From assembly GCF_049933045.1 (NCBI RefSeq), contig NZ_CP187926.1:4278001-4342000 (forward strand): a stretch of 64,000 nucleotides of DNA, read 5' to 3'. The notes under the pieces are model-generated. The model did no database searches. It saw nothing but the letters and a program-made list of their open reading frames with translations, and had not been told where the DNA came from. A program made the position numbers and the translations under genes. This DNA comes from Pseudocolwellia sp049933045 (GTDB lineage: Bacteria > Pseudomonadota > Gammaproteobacteria > Enterobacterales > Alteromonadaceae). The stretch's first letter is position 1; every line of letters starts with the position of its first letter. Below, in pieces: positions 1 to 11,199 of the stretch.

Positions 1-686
1 CCAAAGGTAAAGAATGCTAAAAAGCCATTATCACGCGCAGTATTTTTATCAGTGTAAGTTTGCTTACCCCAAATATGAGCTAATGAATTAATAAAAAATG
101 TAGTGTGATGATTTAAAACTAAACGTAGAAAGCCAACAAGTAAAATAGCATTCAAAATATCGCCGTTAATAACACCGAATAGAATAGGGATACCAAAATT
201 AGTAAGGAGAGACAGTAATAAATAATTTTTGTGTTGCCACATTACAATTTTATCTTTCTGTAAATCTCTAACATTAGAATAATCAGCGTAAGTTTCAGGA
301 TTATAGCGTCTTATCATCCAGCCAATATGAGAATACCAAAACCCTTTCTTAGCTGAATAAGGATCCACATCGTTATTATCTACATGTTTATGATGAACAC
401 GGTGATCAGAAGACCAATGCAAAATACTATTTTGTAGAGCAAAAGCACCACCAATAGCGAAAATAAGACGGAAGCTCCAATGCGCTTGATAAGTTCTGTG
501 AGACCATAATCTATGATATCCAGCGGTAATCGACATTCCACAATAAATAAAGCATAGAATAGTGAATATAATTTCTGCAGAATCAAAGCCATGTGTAATA
601 GCTCTGTAAGGCACTGCTATTGCAGCAACTAAAAAAGTAATGATGAAAACGAAAACATTTAACCAAATTATTGGTGGTTTATTCAT
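1..686 (-). CDS. Acyl-CoA/acyl-lipid delta-9 fatty acid desaturase (3' end outside window)
   Basis: Integral-membrane di-iron desaturase that introduces a double bond into saturated acyl chains, giving aerobic membrane-fluidity control. About 228 residues are visible from an ATG at 686. Hydrophobic segments cover residues 7-25 and 36-52. All three histidine boxes are present: HRLWSH at 58-63, HRVHH at 95-99 and NHHTTF at 192-197. The frame is still open at base 1, so perhaps 140 C-terminal residues are missing compared with the usual ~370. It diverges from fabR, and a FabR-type operator lies just upstream (718-735), so repression by FabR when unsaturated acyl chains are plentiful is the likely control. 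The family call is firm. Whether the substrate is acyl-CoA or lipid-bound acyl cannot be read from the sequence. Confidence 0.93.
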   Translation of the reverse strand, partial: MNKPPIIWLNVFVFIITFLVAAIAVPYRAITHGFDSAEIIFTILCFIYCGMSITAGYHRLWSHRTYQAHWSFRLIFAIGGAFALQNSILHWSSDHRVHHKHVDNNDVDPYSAKKGFWYSHIGWMIRRYNPETYADYSNVRDLQKDKIVMWQHKNYLLLSLLTNFGIPILFGVINGDILNAILLVGFLRLVLNHHTTFFINSLAHIWGKQTYTDKNTARDNGFLAFFTF

Positions 687-717
687 GGATTTTTCCAAGC
701 TATAGTAATAAAGATTC

Positions 718-735
718 AGCGTACGCGTGTACACT
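718..735. promoter_or_regulatory. FabR-type operator between desaturase and fabR
   Basis: AGCGTACGCGTGTACACT is a near-perfect inverted repeat (AGCGTAC / GTACACT arms). It matches the known style of FabR sites, AGCGTACA-like halves. A second half-site, TGTACATACG, lies at 751-760. The site sits 32 bp upstream of the desaturase ATG and about 100 bp upstream of fabR, so it could control both. Confidence 0.7.
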
Positions 736-836
736 ATTTTTATTCATCACTGTACATACGTCAAGTGGAATATGTATATTAGACACAGTTAATAGTATTA
801 TAATTGCAATTCTCTATATATTTAGGTTATTTATCA

Positions 837-1472
837 ATGAGTGGTATTCGCGCCCAGCAAAAAGAAAAAACTCGTCGCCAGTTAATTGATGCTGCATTAG
901 GTCAGTTAAGTAGTGACAAAAGCTTTTCTAGTTTAAGTTTAAGAGAAGTCGCTAAAGAAGCGGGCTTAGCACCCACTTCTTTTTATCGTCATTTCTCTGA
1001 TATGGATGAATTGGGACTTACTTTGGTAGATGAAGCTGGGCTAACGCTTAGGCAGTTAATGAGACAAGCACGCCAAAGAATAGAGAAAGGTGGTTCAGTT
1101 ATTCAGATATCTGTAATTACTTTTATGGAGTTTATAGAGAACAATGGCAATATCTTTAGATTATTATTACGAGAACGTTCAGGAACTTCACCTGCATTTA
1201 GAGCAGCAGTAAATCGAGAAATACGTTATTTCACTATGGAGTTATGTGATTATTTGCAACAAGTGAATAAGTTAGATGCTGAAGTTGCTTATTTACAAGC
1301 TAATGCTGCCGTGACTATTGTATTCAGTGCAGGATCCGATGCTTTAGATATAGATGCGAAAGACTATCAACAGCTAGCTAATCGAACTATTCAGCAGCTA
1401 CGCTTTATTGCTAAAGGCGCTACTGAATTTAATGGTCGAACAGAATTGTTAAAAGTTAATATTAAAGTTTAG
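837..1472 (+). CDS. fabR: TetR-family repressor of unsaturated fatty acid genes, FabR
   Basis: HTH repressor that senses acyl-ACP/acyl-CoA unsaturation and represses unsaturated fatty acid genes. The 211-residue product begins MSGIRAQQKEKTRRQL. It has the TetR HTH at about residues 25-55 (SLREVAKEAGLAPTSFYRHF) and the FabR-typical LRQLMRQARQRI and FRLLLRERSGTS segments. The open frame extends upstream to 804, but the ATG at 837 matches the family N-terminus (E. coli MGVRAQQKEKTRR). In E. coli FabR controls fabA and fabB; here it neighbours a desaturase, so its regulon probably includes aerobic desaturation. Its 3' end overlaps the convergent trmA by 11 bp. Confidence 0.93.
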   Translation: MSGIRAQQKEKTRRQLIDAALGQLSSDKSFSSLSLREVAKEAGLAPTSFYRHFSDMDELGLTLVDEAGLTLRQLMRQARQRIEKGGSVIQISVITFMEFIENNGNIFRLLLRERSGTSPAFRAAVNREIRYFTMELCDYLQQVNKLDAEVAYLQANAAVTIVFSAGSDALDIDAKDYQQLANRTIQQLRFIAKGATEFNGRTELLKVNIKV

Positions 1473-2556
1473 TTAAAATTACACCTGTTTCAACATGATG
1501 GGTATAAGGAAATTGATCAAATAAAGCGAACTGTTCAATTTTATGCGTTTTAACTAAGTGAGATAGATTTTCATGTAACGTATGTGGATTACACGAAATA
1601 TAGATAATCTTATTAAAGCGACTTACTAACTCAATACTATCTGGATCCAAACCTGCTCGAGGTGGATCGACCAATACCGTATCATAATTGTATGCGGTTA
1701 AATCAAAACCTTCTAAACGTCTGAACTTACGTTCATTATTCATTGCTTGGCTAAACTCTTCACTCGACATTCTAACAATATTAATATTATCTATATTGTT
1801 CTCTGCAATATTCACTTGAGCTGACTTAACTGATGACTTTGCAATCTCAGTACCTAATACACGGTCAAAGTTTTCTGCTAAGGCAATACTAAAATTACCA
1901 TTACCACAATATAACTCTATTAAATCACCTGTAGAACCTAGCGTTGCTTCTTGAGCCCAAAGTAACATCTTCTCATTAACTGAGGGATTAGGTTGAGTAA
2001 AGCTATTTTCAACTTGATGATAAATGTAAGACTGATCTCCTACAGTTAACTTCTCCATCAAATAATCTTTATGTAAGATCACTTTTTGTTTTCTAGCTCT
2101 ACCAATAATATTAATTTTCGCTATTGACGATAACCTTTCAATTAATTGCTCAGCTTCTACTTGCCACTCTTCACATAATTGTTTGTGATAAAGAAGACTA
2201 ATTAAAACCTCACCACTCTTACTCGATAAGAAATCGACCTGGAATAAACGTTGTCTTAACAGCTCATTATCTTTAATTTCAATTAACAGTTGAGACATAC
2301 ATTGATTAATAAGTTCTGATGCAACAGGGAAGTATTCAACTTTATACTTCTCTTTAGTTTCACTATTAAACATTATGTAATAAAGATCGTCACCTTCGTG
2401 CCAGGTTCTAAATTCAGCTCTATACCGGTAATTGATAGGATCAGATTCAAAAACATCGAAGCTAGGTAAGTCATAGTTTGAAAATAACTGTGCAATGTCA
2501 TTCTTTTTATCCTCTAGTTGCTGAGAATAATTACTGGGATTTATATGACTAAACAT
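1462..2556 (-). CDS. trmA: tRNA (uracil-54-C5)-methyltransferase TrmA
   Basis: SAM-dependent enzyme that makes ribothymidine at position 54 of the tRNA T-loop. The 364-residue length is typical. Visible motifs are ELYCGNGNFSIALA (SAM binding, about residues 214-227), DPPRAGLD, the catalytic Cys at residue 322 in YISCNPHTL, and the C-terminal general base Glu at about 356 in HHVETG. It has an ATG start and is a single-gene unit on the minus strand, convergent with fabR with an 11-bp 3' overlap. The product is nearly collinear with E. coli TrmA, including the N-terminal YRMRAEFR-like segment, so it is not the related RlmC or RlmD. Confidence 0.96.
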   Translation of the reverse strand: MFSHINPSNYSQQLEDKKNDIAQLFSNYDLPSFDVFESDPINYRYRAEFRTWHEGDDLYYIMFNSETKEKYKVEYFPVASELINQCMSQLLIEIKDNELLRQRLFQVDFLSSKSGEVLISLLYHKQLCEEWQVEAEQLIERLSSIAKINIIGRARKQKVILHKDYLMEKLTVGDQSYIYHQVENSFTQPNPSVNEKMLLWAQEATLGSTGDLIELYCGNGNFSIALAENFDRVLGTEIAKSSVKSAQVNIAENNIDNINIVRMSSEEFSQAMNNERKFRRLEGFDLTAYNYDTVLVDPPRAGLDPDSIELVSRFNKIIYISCNPHTLHENLSHLVKTHKIEQFALFDQFPYTHHVETGVILTKL

Positions 2557-2758
2557 GACATACCTTAATACTGATTTTAAAATGAGGGCAGATTTTAGCG
2601 CGAGTAACTATTTTGTCTAGTGTTAAATGGTTAATCAGCGATATAGATGAATGAAGAGAAGAAGTGAAATTGAATCAATTAAATTTAAATAAGTATAATG
2701 AGGAAAATACTGAGAGAGGGTAATTCGCCTACACAAGGATTATGCAGGCGAAATAATC

Positions 2759-3211
2759 TTATTCTGTTTCGCCTTCAGCTTCTTTCTCTGGACGTTCTTT
2801 AGCTTCTCTAACTTTTAAAGTACGTTGTTGGAACTCTTGGTCATTTAAAGTTTCAACAGCTTTGTCAGTATCACTCGCTGACATTTCAACAAAACCAAAG
2901 CCACGTCTTTTACCCGTATGCTTATCTTTCATTAAACGAACCGAATGAACTTGGCCAACAGTAGAAAACAATTCTCTAACCGCAGCTTCGTTTGCTCTAT
3001 AAGGAAGGTTTCCTACATAAAGTGTTTTAACATCATCTGAAGCAACACTCTCCGAAGAGCTGGTAGTACCTATTAAAGGACTTACTAAAGCAATAATGAA
3101 AATAGCGATAGCGACTGTTGTTTGGGTGGGTTCTATTAAACTAAAAATAAAGAACGCTAAACCTGAAAAAACTAATGCAGTAATTACTGTTGATACTTGA
3201 GGGGATTTCAT
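2759..3211 (-). CDS. Membrane-anchored RNA-recognition-motif (RRM) protein
   Basis: The 150-residue product has two domains. Residues 1-50 hold two hydrophobic segments (about 8-26 and 31-49) that predict a membrane hairpin. Residues about 62-140 form one complete RRM, with RNP2 as LYVGNL and RNP1 as RGFGFVEM. The tail is short and acidic. Stand-alone RRM proteins are known in bacteria, where they are thought to bind single-stranded RNA and in some cases respond to cold. The predicted membrane tether is less common and would place the RRM at the inner membrane, facing the cytoplasm if both helices cross. The gene is monocistronic, with an ATG start. The RNA target is unknown and nothing nearby suggests one. 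Confidence 0.85.
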   Translation of the reverse strand: MKSPQVSTVITALVFSGLAFFIFSLIEPTQTTVAIAIFIIALVSPLIGTTSSSESVASDDVKTLYVGNLPYRANEAAVRELFSTVGQVHSVRLMKDKHTGKRRGFGFVEMSASDTDKAVETLNDQEFQQRTLKVREAKERPEKEAEGETE

Positions 3212-3437
3212 AATGAATACCTAATTATTATTTTTTAAATTTATAAAATGCAATTCCATGTTACCCAGCTTTTTTTAATGTGCAACTATATAGTGGTATT
3301 TTTATTCAATTAAATGAAATACGTATATAAAAGACTTTCGTTATAAACAAAAACGGGGAGTTTATGTAAGAAAAACACCCAAAGTGTATATTAAAGGAGC
3401 AGACAACAAATAAATCAAAGAAAATACGAAATAAAGC
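3212..3437. other. Intergenic, upstream of the rRNA promoters
   Basis: AT-rich DNA between the RRM gene and the first rRNA promoter. I see no ORF with a plausible start and ribosome binding site, and no strong hairpin. It presumably holds the RRM gene promoter and the upstream activating region of the rRNA operon. Confidence 0.5.
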
Positions 3438-3465
3438 TTGCTTGGAATCAAAAGATCGTTAGAAT
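3438..3465 (+). promoter_or_regulatory. rRNA operon promoter, distal copy
   Basis: TTGCTT, a 16-bp spacer, then TAGAAT followed by GCGC. The -10 and GC-rich discriminator (TAGAATGCGC) are identical to those of the proximal promoter about 200 bp downstream. A GC-rich discriminator is typical of growth-rate and ppGpp-controlled stable RNA promoters. Confidence 0.6.
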
Positions 3466-3641
3466 GCGCTCCACTTCTTAAGGGGAACCAAGAGAAGGTA
3501 AGTATAGGAAATACTTAGTTCACTTAATATGGAAAGCCAAGTGAGAGTTTTGAACTGTTTAGTTAAGCTTAACTGATTAATTAGACATGAGATAACTTAG
3601 AATTTGATTTGAAATTAAATCAAAAAGAATTCAAAAAGTTG

Positions 3642-3669
3642 TTGACATCAAAACTGAGTTGCGTAGAAT
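3642..3669 (+). promoter_or_regulatory. rRNA operon promoter, proximal copy
   Basis: Consensus TTGACA, a 16-bp spacer, then TAGAAT followed by GCGC. The AT-rich tract directly upstream (3600-3641) resembles an UP element. This is the strongest sigma-70-type promoter in the window by eye. It lies about 340 bp ahead of the 16S gene. Confidence 0.8.
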
Positions 3670-3732
3670 GCGCATCTCGCTTCAGGCAAGGCCTGCAGCA
3701 ACAAGAGCTTAACGAATGCGATTAACCTCTTT

Positions 3733-3760
3733 ATTCTCAATGAGAATATTTCTTTAACAA
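3733..3760 (+). promoter_or_regulatory. rRNA leader boxB/boxA antitermination signal
   Basis: A small hairpin (ATTCT-CAATG-AGAAT, 3733-3747) is followed at once by TTTCTTTAACAA, which matches boxA. BoxA recruits NusB/NusE to protect untranslated rRNA transcripts from Rho. A second boxA lies in the 16S-23S spacer at about 5859. Confidence 0.7.
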
Positions 3761-3765
3761 TTAGT

Positions 3766-3791
3766 TATCATGCAATTTGTGTGAACACTCA
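3766..3791 (+). other. 16S processing stem, 5' arm
   Basis: This 26-nt arm pairs with 5605-5630 with a single mismatch. The two arms flank 16S rRNA, as the RNase III stem of pre-16S does. Confidence 0.8.
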
Positions 3792-4011
3792 CATTAAGAT
3801 TGATTTTACATAGTCGGCCTTTTTACTTGGTATTTATATCAGTGTTTAGGAAGACGTAAAACAGCTTATGTTGAATGTCACACAAAAAAGTATGATTTGA
3901 TATTTATATCAAATCATACGTTTTATGTAGTTATCTACTTATGTAGGTAACACGACAGAATTCATTGAGCAGTAACACATCGCTTGCGATGAGGTTACAC
4001 AAACGATTTAT

Positions 4012-5557
<1,546 letters not shown>

Positions 5558-5604
5558 TCTTGAAGTAAAACGTTTTAATGGAATTTACATGCAAATGTAC
5601 TTTC

Positions 5605-5630
5605 TGAGTGTTCACACAAATTGCCTGATA
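5605..5630 (+). other. 16S processing stem, 3' arm
   Basis: Reverse complement of 3766-3791 apart from one mismatch. With that arm it forms the long stem expected to be cut by RNase III. Confidence 0.8.
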
Positions 5631-5669
5631 ACGAAATTGAAGAAGTGCACAGCTCTTATAGCAATATAA

Positions 5670-5745
5670 GGGGCTATAGCTCAGCTGGGAGAGCGCCTGC
5701 CTTGCACGCAGGAGGTCAGCAGTTCGATCCTGCTTAGCTCCACCA
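5670..5745 (+). tRNA. tRNA-Ala (anticodon TGC)
   Basis: 76 nt with an encoded CCA. The acceptor stem GGGGCTA/TAGCTCC, the anticodon stem CCTGC/GCAGG around TGC, and the T-arm AGCAG-TTCGATC-CTGCT all pair. It is the only tRNA in this 16S-23S spacer; the tRNA-Ile often paired with it is absent. Confidence 0.97.
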
Positions 5746-5765
5746 CTTCTTCTTTAAAGAAAGAG

Positions 5766-5820
5766 ACCAAATTTAACGTATCTCAACGTGTAAAATGAGA
5801 TGGTTTAAATTTGGTTTTTT
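5766..5820 (+). other. Terminator-like hairpin inside the rRNA spacer
   Basis: ACCAAATTTAA (from 5766) pairs perfectly with TTAAATTTGGT, with an inner ATCTCA/TGAGAT pairing, and six T residues follow at 5815-5820. It lies between tRNA-Ala and the spacer boxA. It has the form of an intrinsic terminator, but stable 23S synthesis requires read-through, so it may be a processing or pausing structure. Confidence 0.6.
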
Positions 5821-5856
5821 AAACCAAATTTTTCAGTCGAATGCGTACTGGAAATT

Positions 5857-5869
5857 GATTCTTTAACAA
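5857..5869 (+). promoter_or_regulatory. Spacer boxA antitermination element
   Basis: GATTCTTTAACAA matches boxA and repeats the leader copy. It sits about 285 nt before 23S, the usual place for re-arming antitermination. Confidence 0.65.
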
Positions 5870-6136
5870 TCTGGAAAGCTGATATAAATACCGGTATTTA
5901 TATAGCACTCAACGGTGTCGCGCTGTTGTTTGTACGTTATAAATACCAAGCTGTTGTTACTTCTTTTATCGGGAAGTAATAATGGTGATTATGTTTCCTC
6001 CTCGGAAATGTAATCAACCCGATAAAACCGTAAGGTTTTATCAACTCTTATTCAAGACACACTTTGTGTGCGTGAAAATGTCAGACTTTACAATTGGGAA
6101 GGTTTTGTCACCTTCTTGTACTGAATATCTTTCGAG

Positions 6137-6153
6137 ACTATTTAGGGTTGTAT

Positions 6154-6160
<7 letters not shown>
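6137..6160 (+). other. 23S processing stem, 5' arm
   Basis: Pairs with 9041-9065 over 24 bp with a single bulged base. The mature 23S ends lie within this stem, as in E. coli. Confidence 0.8.
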
Positions 6161-9040
<2,880 letters not shown>

Positions 9041-9049
<9 letters not shown>

Positions 9050-9065
9050 ACAACACCTAAATAGT
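9041..9065 (+). other. 23S processing stem, 3' arm
   Basis: Complementary to 6137-6160 with one bulged A. Together they form the pre-23S RNase III stem. Confidence 0.8.
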
Positions 9066-9192
9066 TTTGGCTATGAAGTGAATTGTATGAAGTTTGACAA
9101 AATTACCGAGAGGTAGGTGTAGGAATACACCATCGCGTATATAAAATGTGCGAATAAGAGATTAAAATGTATTTATATTGAACATTGTATAG

Positions 9193-9248
9193 GACGTCCA
9201 TCGCTCCTGCCATCCATGGCATTGCGATATTAGTACATCCTGTACGTC
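9193..9248. repeat. Structured palindromic element in the 23S-5S spacer
   Basis: Nested inverted repeats: outer GACGT/ACGTC, middle ATCGC/GCGAT, inner GCCAT-CC-ATGGC, plus GTAC-ATCCT-GTAC. The spacer is about 248 nt, longer than in E. coli. The base composition and CATCC-ATGG motif resemble dispersed extragenic palindromes of marine Gammaproteobacteria. A degenerate related stretch (CGCTCCTGCACATC) lies at about 9554-9567, after the operon terminator. Confidence 0.5.
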
Positions 9249-9297
9249 AGCTTTCTAAGATTTTAAATCTTGTTATTAATTTAACAAGTACAGTTTT

Positions 9298-9414
9298 TGT
9301 CTAGCGACAATAGCGACATGGCCCCACCTGATCCCATTCCGAACTCAGAAGTGAAACGTGTTAGCGCCGATGGTAGTGTGGGAGTTCCCATGTGAGAGTA
9401 GGACATTGCTAGGC
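9298..9414 (+). rRNA. rrf: 5S ribosomal RNA
   Basis: The terminal stem TGTCTAGCG / TGCTAGGC closes the molecule, with a wobble pair. The conserved CCCACCTGATCCCATTCCGA and CGATGGTAGTGTGGG segments are present. The length is about 117 nt, and the last gene of the operon is followed directly by a terminator. Confidence 0.95.
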
Positions 9415-9427
9415 TTCTATTTCAAAG

Positions 9428-9458
9428 AAAAGGCTATCCTAACGGATAGCCTTTTTTT
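9428..9458 (+). terminator. rRNA operon intrinsic terminator
   Basis: AAAGGCTATCC and GGATAGCCTTT form an 11-bp stem with loop TAAC, followed by a T-run. It lies about 14 nt after 5S. Confidence 0.92.
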
Positions 9459-9766
9459 GTGGGTAAAATAAAGTGGACCTAATGACTTGGTTGGTCATAA
9501 GTGATTATTGTTCTTCATGTATACATAAGCATATTCGTGTGCGTTAACAGGTCGCCGCTCCTGCACATCTCGACAACTGCTCCTTCATTACTCTAATTAC
9601 ATACATCTAAGATTATTCTTTATGCAGGGACAGTACATAATTACTGAACAATAGATGTTCATCGTTATCTTAATCACCGATTATAATGATGCCTAGGCTT
9701 TTTTTGTCAATAAAAGAAAGTTAACATTACTTTAGTAGTTAACTTATTTATTTTATTGAGTATTCA
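9459..9766. other. Intergenic between rRNA terminator and epmA
   Basis: No ORF with a plausible start. It contains a short degenerate copy of the 23S-5S spacer element (about 9554-9567) and an imperfect hairpin, TGAAC-N7-GTTCA, at about 9643-9662. It presumably carries the epmA promoter, which I cannot place with confidence. Confidence 0.4.
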
Positions 9767-10744
9767 ATGTCCTGGAAAACAACGTTAAGTTGGGAAGATG
9801 CTAAGAAGAAAGCCTATATTTTAAATCAGATAAGACAGTTTTTTTATGATCTTGATGTTATTGAGGTAGAAACTCCTCTTCTAGGTCGATCAACAGTGAC
9901 AGATGTTCACCTTGAGGCTTTTAACACTCACTTCAATTATTTACCTGACAGTTCGATAAATAATGCAGATACATTGTATTTACAGACGTCACCTGAGTTT
10001 TGCATGAAGAGATTGTTAGCATCGGGTTATCAATCAATCTATCAAATTTCTAAAGCTTTCAGGCATGAAGCTAAAGGTCATATACATAACCCTGAGTTCA
10101 CTATACTTGAATGGTATAGAATTGGATTTCAACAAGACGATCTCATCCTTGAGGTATCTGATTTAATTCAAGCCATTTTAAAATGTGATATGCCTAAAGT
10201 AATAACCTATCAAAATCTGTTTCTTGAACATCTCAATATTGATGCTTTAGATACATCAGTAGAAGAGTTAAAGGATGTTATTAGCAATCATAATAAGATG
10301 AGTGATTGGTTAAAAGATGAAAGCAGTATCGACACTCTTTTACAATTTATACTTTCAGAGTTGATAGAGCCTAATGTTGGGATTGATACACCTATATTTA
10401 TTCGTGACTTTCCTATTAATCAAGCGTCGCTTGCGAAAATGAATATGAGTGATGAAAGGGTTGCCGATCGTTTCGAATGTTATTTCAAAGGTATTGAATT
10501 AGTAAATGGCTTTTGTGAGCTTACCGATGCAATAGTGCAAGTTGAGAGGTTCAATAAAGATAACCTGGAGAGAAAGCAACTTGGTCTTGAAGAAAAGGTA
10601 ATAGATAGACGCTTTATTCAAGCATTAGAATCGGGTTTACCAAGTTGTTCAGGTGTTGCTTTAGGTATAGACCGATTATTAATGCTAGCGTTAAATAAAC
10701 AGGATATTGAGGAGGTTATAACTTTTACTATAGATCGAGCTTAA
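9767..10744 (+). CDS. epmA: Elongation factor P lysine ligase EpmA (PoxA/GenX)
   Basis: Class II lysyl-tRNA-synthetase paralogue that attaches (R)-beta-lysine to a conserved lysine of EF-P, needed for efficient translation of polyproline stretches. The 325 residues match the family and contain only the catalytic domain, with no anticodon-binding domain. Motif 2 is the FRHEAKGHIHNPEFTILEWYR region (about residues 103-123) and motif 3 is GVALGIDRLLML near the C-terminus. It acts with EpmB (lysine aminomutase), which is not in this window. ATG start. The next gene follows after 71 bp and need not be co-transcribed. Confidence 0.96.
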   Translation: MSWKTTLSWEDAKKKAYILNQIRQFFYDLDVIEVETPLLGRSTVTDVHLEAFNTHFNYLPDSSINNADTLYLQTSPEFCMKRLLASGYQSIYQISKAFRHEAKGHIHNPEFTILEWYRIGFQQDDLILEVSDLIQAILKCDMPKVITYQNLFLEHLNIDALDTSVEELKDVISNHNKMSDWLKDESSIDTLLQFILSELIEPNVGIDTPIFIRDFPINQASLAKMNMSDERVADRFECYFKGIELVNGFCELTDAIVQVERFNKDNLERKQLGLEEKVIDRRFIQALESGLPSCSGVALGIDRLLMLALNKQDIEEVITFTIDRA

Positions 10745-10749
10745 TAAAG

Positions 10750-10777
10750 TTATGTTATAACATATCATGTGTGATAT
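10750..10777. promoter_or_regulatory. Zur-like operator upstream of the MerC-family gene
   Basis: TATGTTATAACATA (10751-10764) is a perfect 14-bp palindrome built from the ATGTTATA half typical of gammaproteobacterial Zur sites. A second inverted repeat, ATATCA-TGTG-TGATAT, follows at 10762-10777. Assignment to Zur is inferred from the motif, the metal-transport neighbour and the zur gene at 46 kb. Confidence 0.4.
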
Positions 10778-10815
10778 TATCTCATTAATGAAGTTTTAAT
10801 TTGGGTTTTGTGAAA

Positions 10816-11199
10816 ATGTTAGATCGTATTGGTATTACAGCAACGAGTTTATGTGCATTACATTGCATATTATTACCCGTGTTATTACCAGCATTGCCTT
10901 TATTAGGTTTAAGTTTTTTAGCTGATCATCAATGGGAGCATTTTTTCCTTGTGGTTACCGCTGTTTTAGGAACTTTTGCGTTGTTTTCAGGTTTTAGAAA
11001 ATACCACAGACGCATTTATCCTTTCTACTTACTATTCCTTGGCATAGCTATTTATTGGATAAAACATGACTTCTCTGAGGCTTTAGAACCCTATTTTATA
11101 ATACTAGGTGCTTCTTTGATTGTTGCGGCGCATGTTATTAATTTAAAACTTTGCAATAATTGTAAACAATGCGCCGATGATGAGTGCCAGACTAGTTAA
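10816..11199 (+). CDS. MerC-domain membrane protein, probable metal transporter
   Basis: A 127-residue protein of the MerC family, four-helix inner-membrane proteins that move Hg(II) or other soft or divalent metals inward. The first helix carries the paired cysteines of the family (TSLCALHC, about residues 10-17). Hydrophobic segments fall at about 10-32, 42-58, 66-82 and 90-108. The C-terminal tail is cysteine-rich (CNNCKQCADDEC). There are no mer genes around it, so mercury resistance is unlikely, and the Zur-like palindrome upstream suggests zinc. ATG 10816 is preferred over the upstream TTG and GTG. Its 3' end overlaps the convergent ntrC by 8 bp. Confidence 0.8.
   Translation: MLDRIGITATSLCALHCILLPVLLPALPLLGLSFLADHQWEHFFLVVTAVLGTFALFSGFRKYHRRIYPFYLLFLGIAIYWIKHDFSEALEPYFIILGASLIVAAHVINLKLCNNCKQCADDECQTS

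Noticed and set aside
380..592. Minus-strand 70-aa ORF
   Set aside because: It lies in another frame inside the desaturase, whose histidine boxes are clear in the true frame.
671..836. Plus-strand ORF and fabR N-terminal extension across the FabR operator
   Set aside because: No ribosome binding site; the extension does not match FabR, and the operator and promoters occupy this DNA.
10816..11199. Mercury resistance operon
   Set aside because: No merR, merT, merP or merA nearby; only the MerC-like domain is present.
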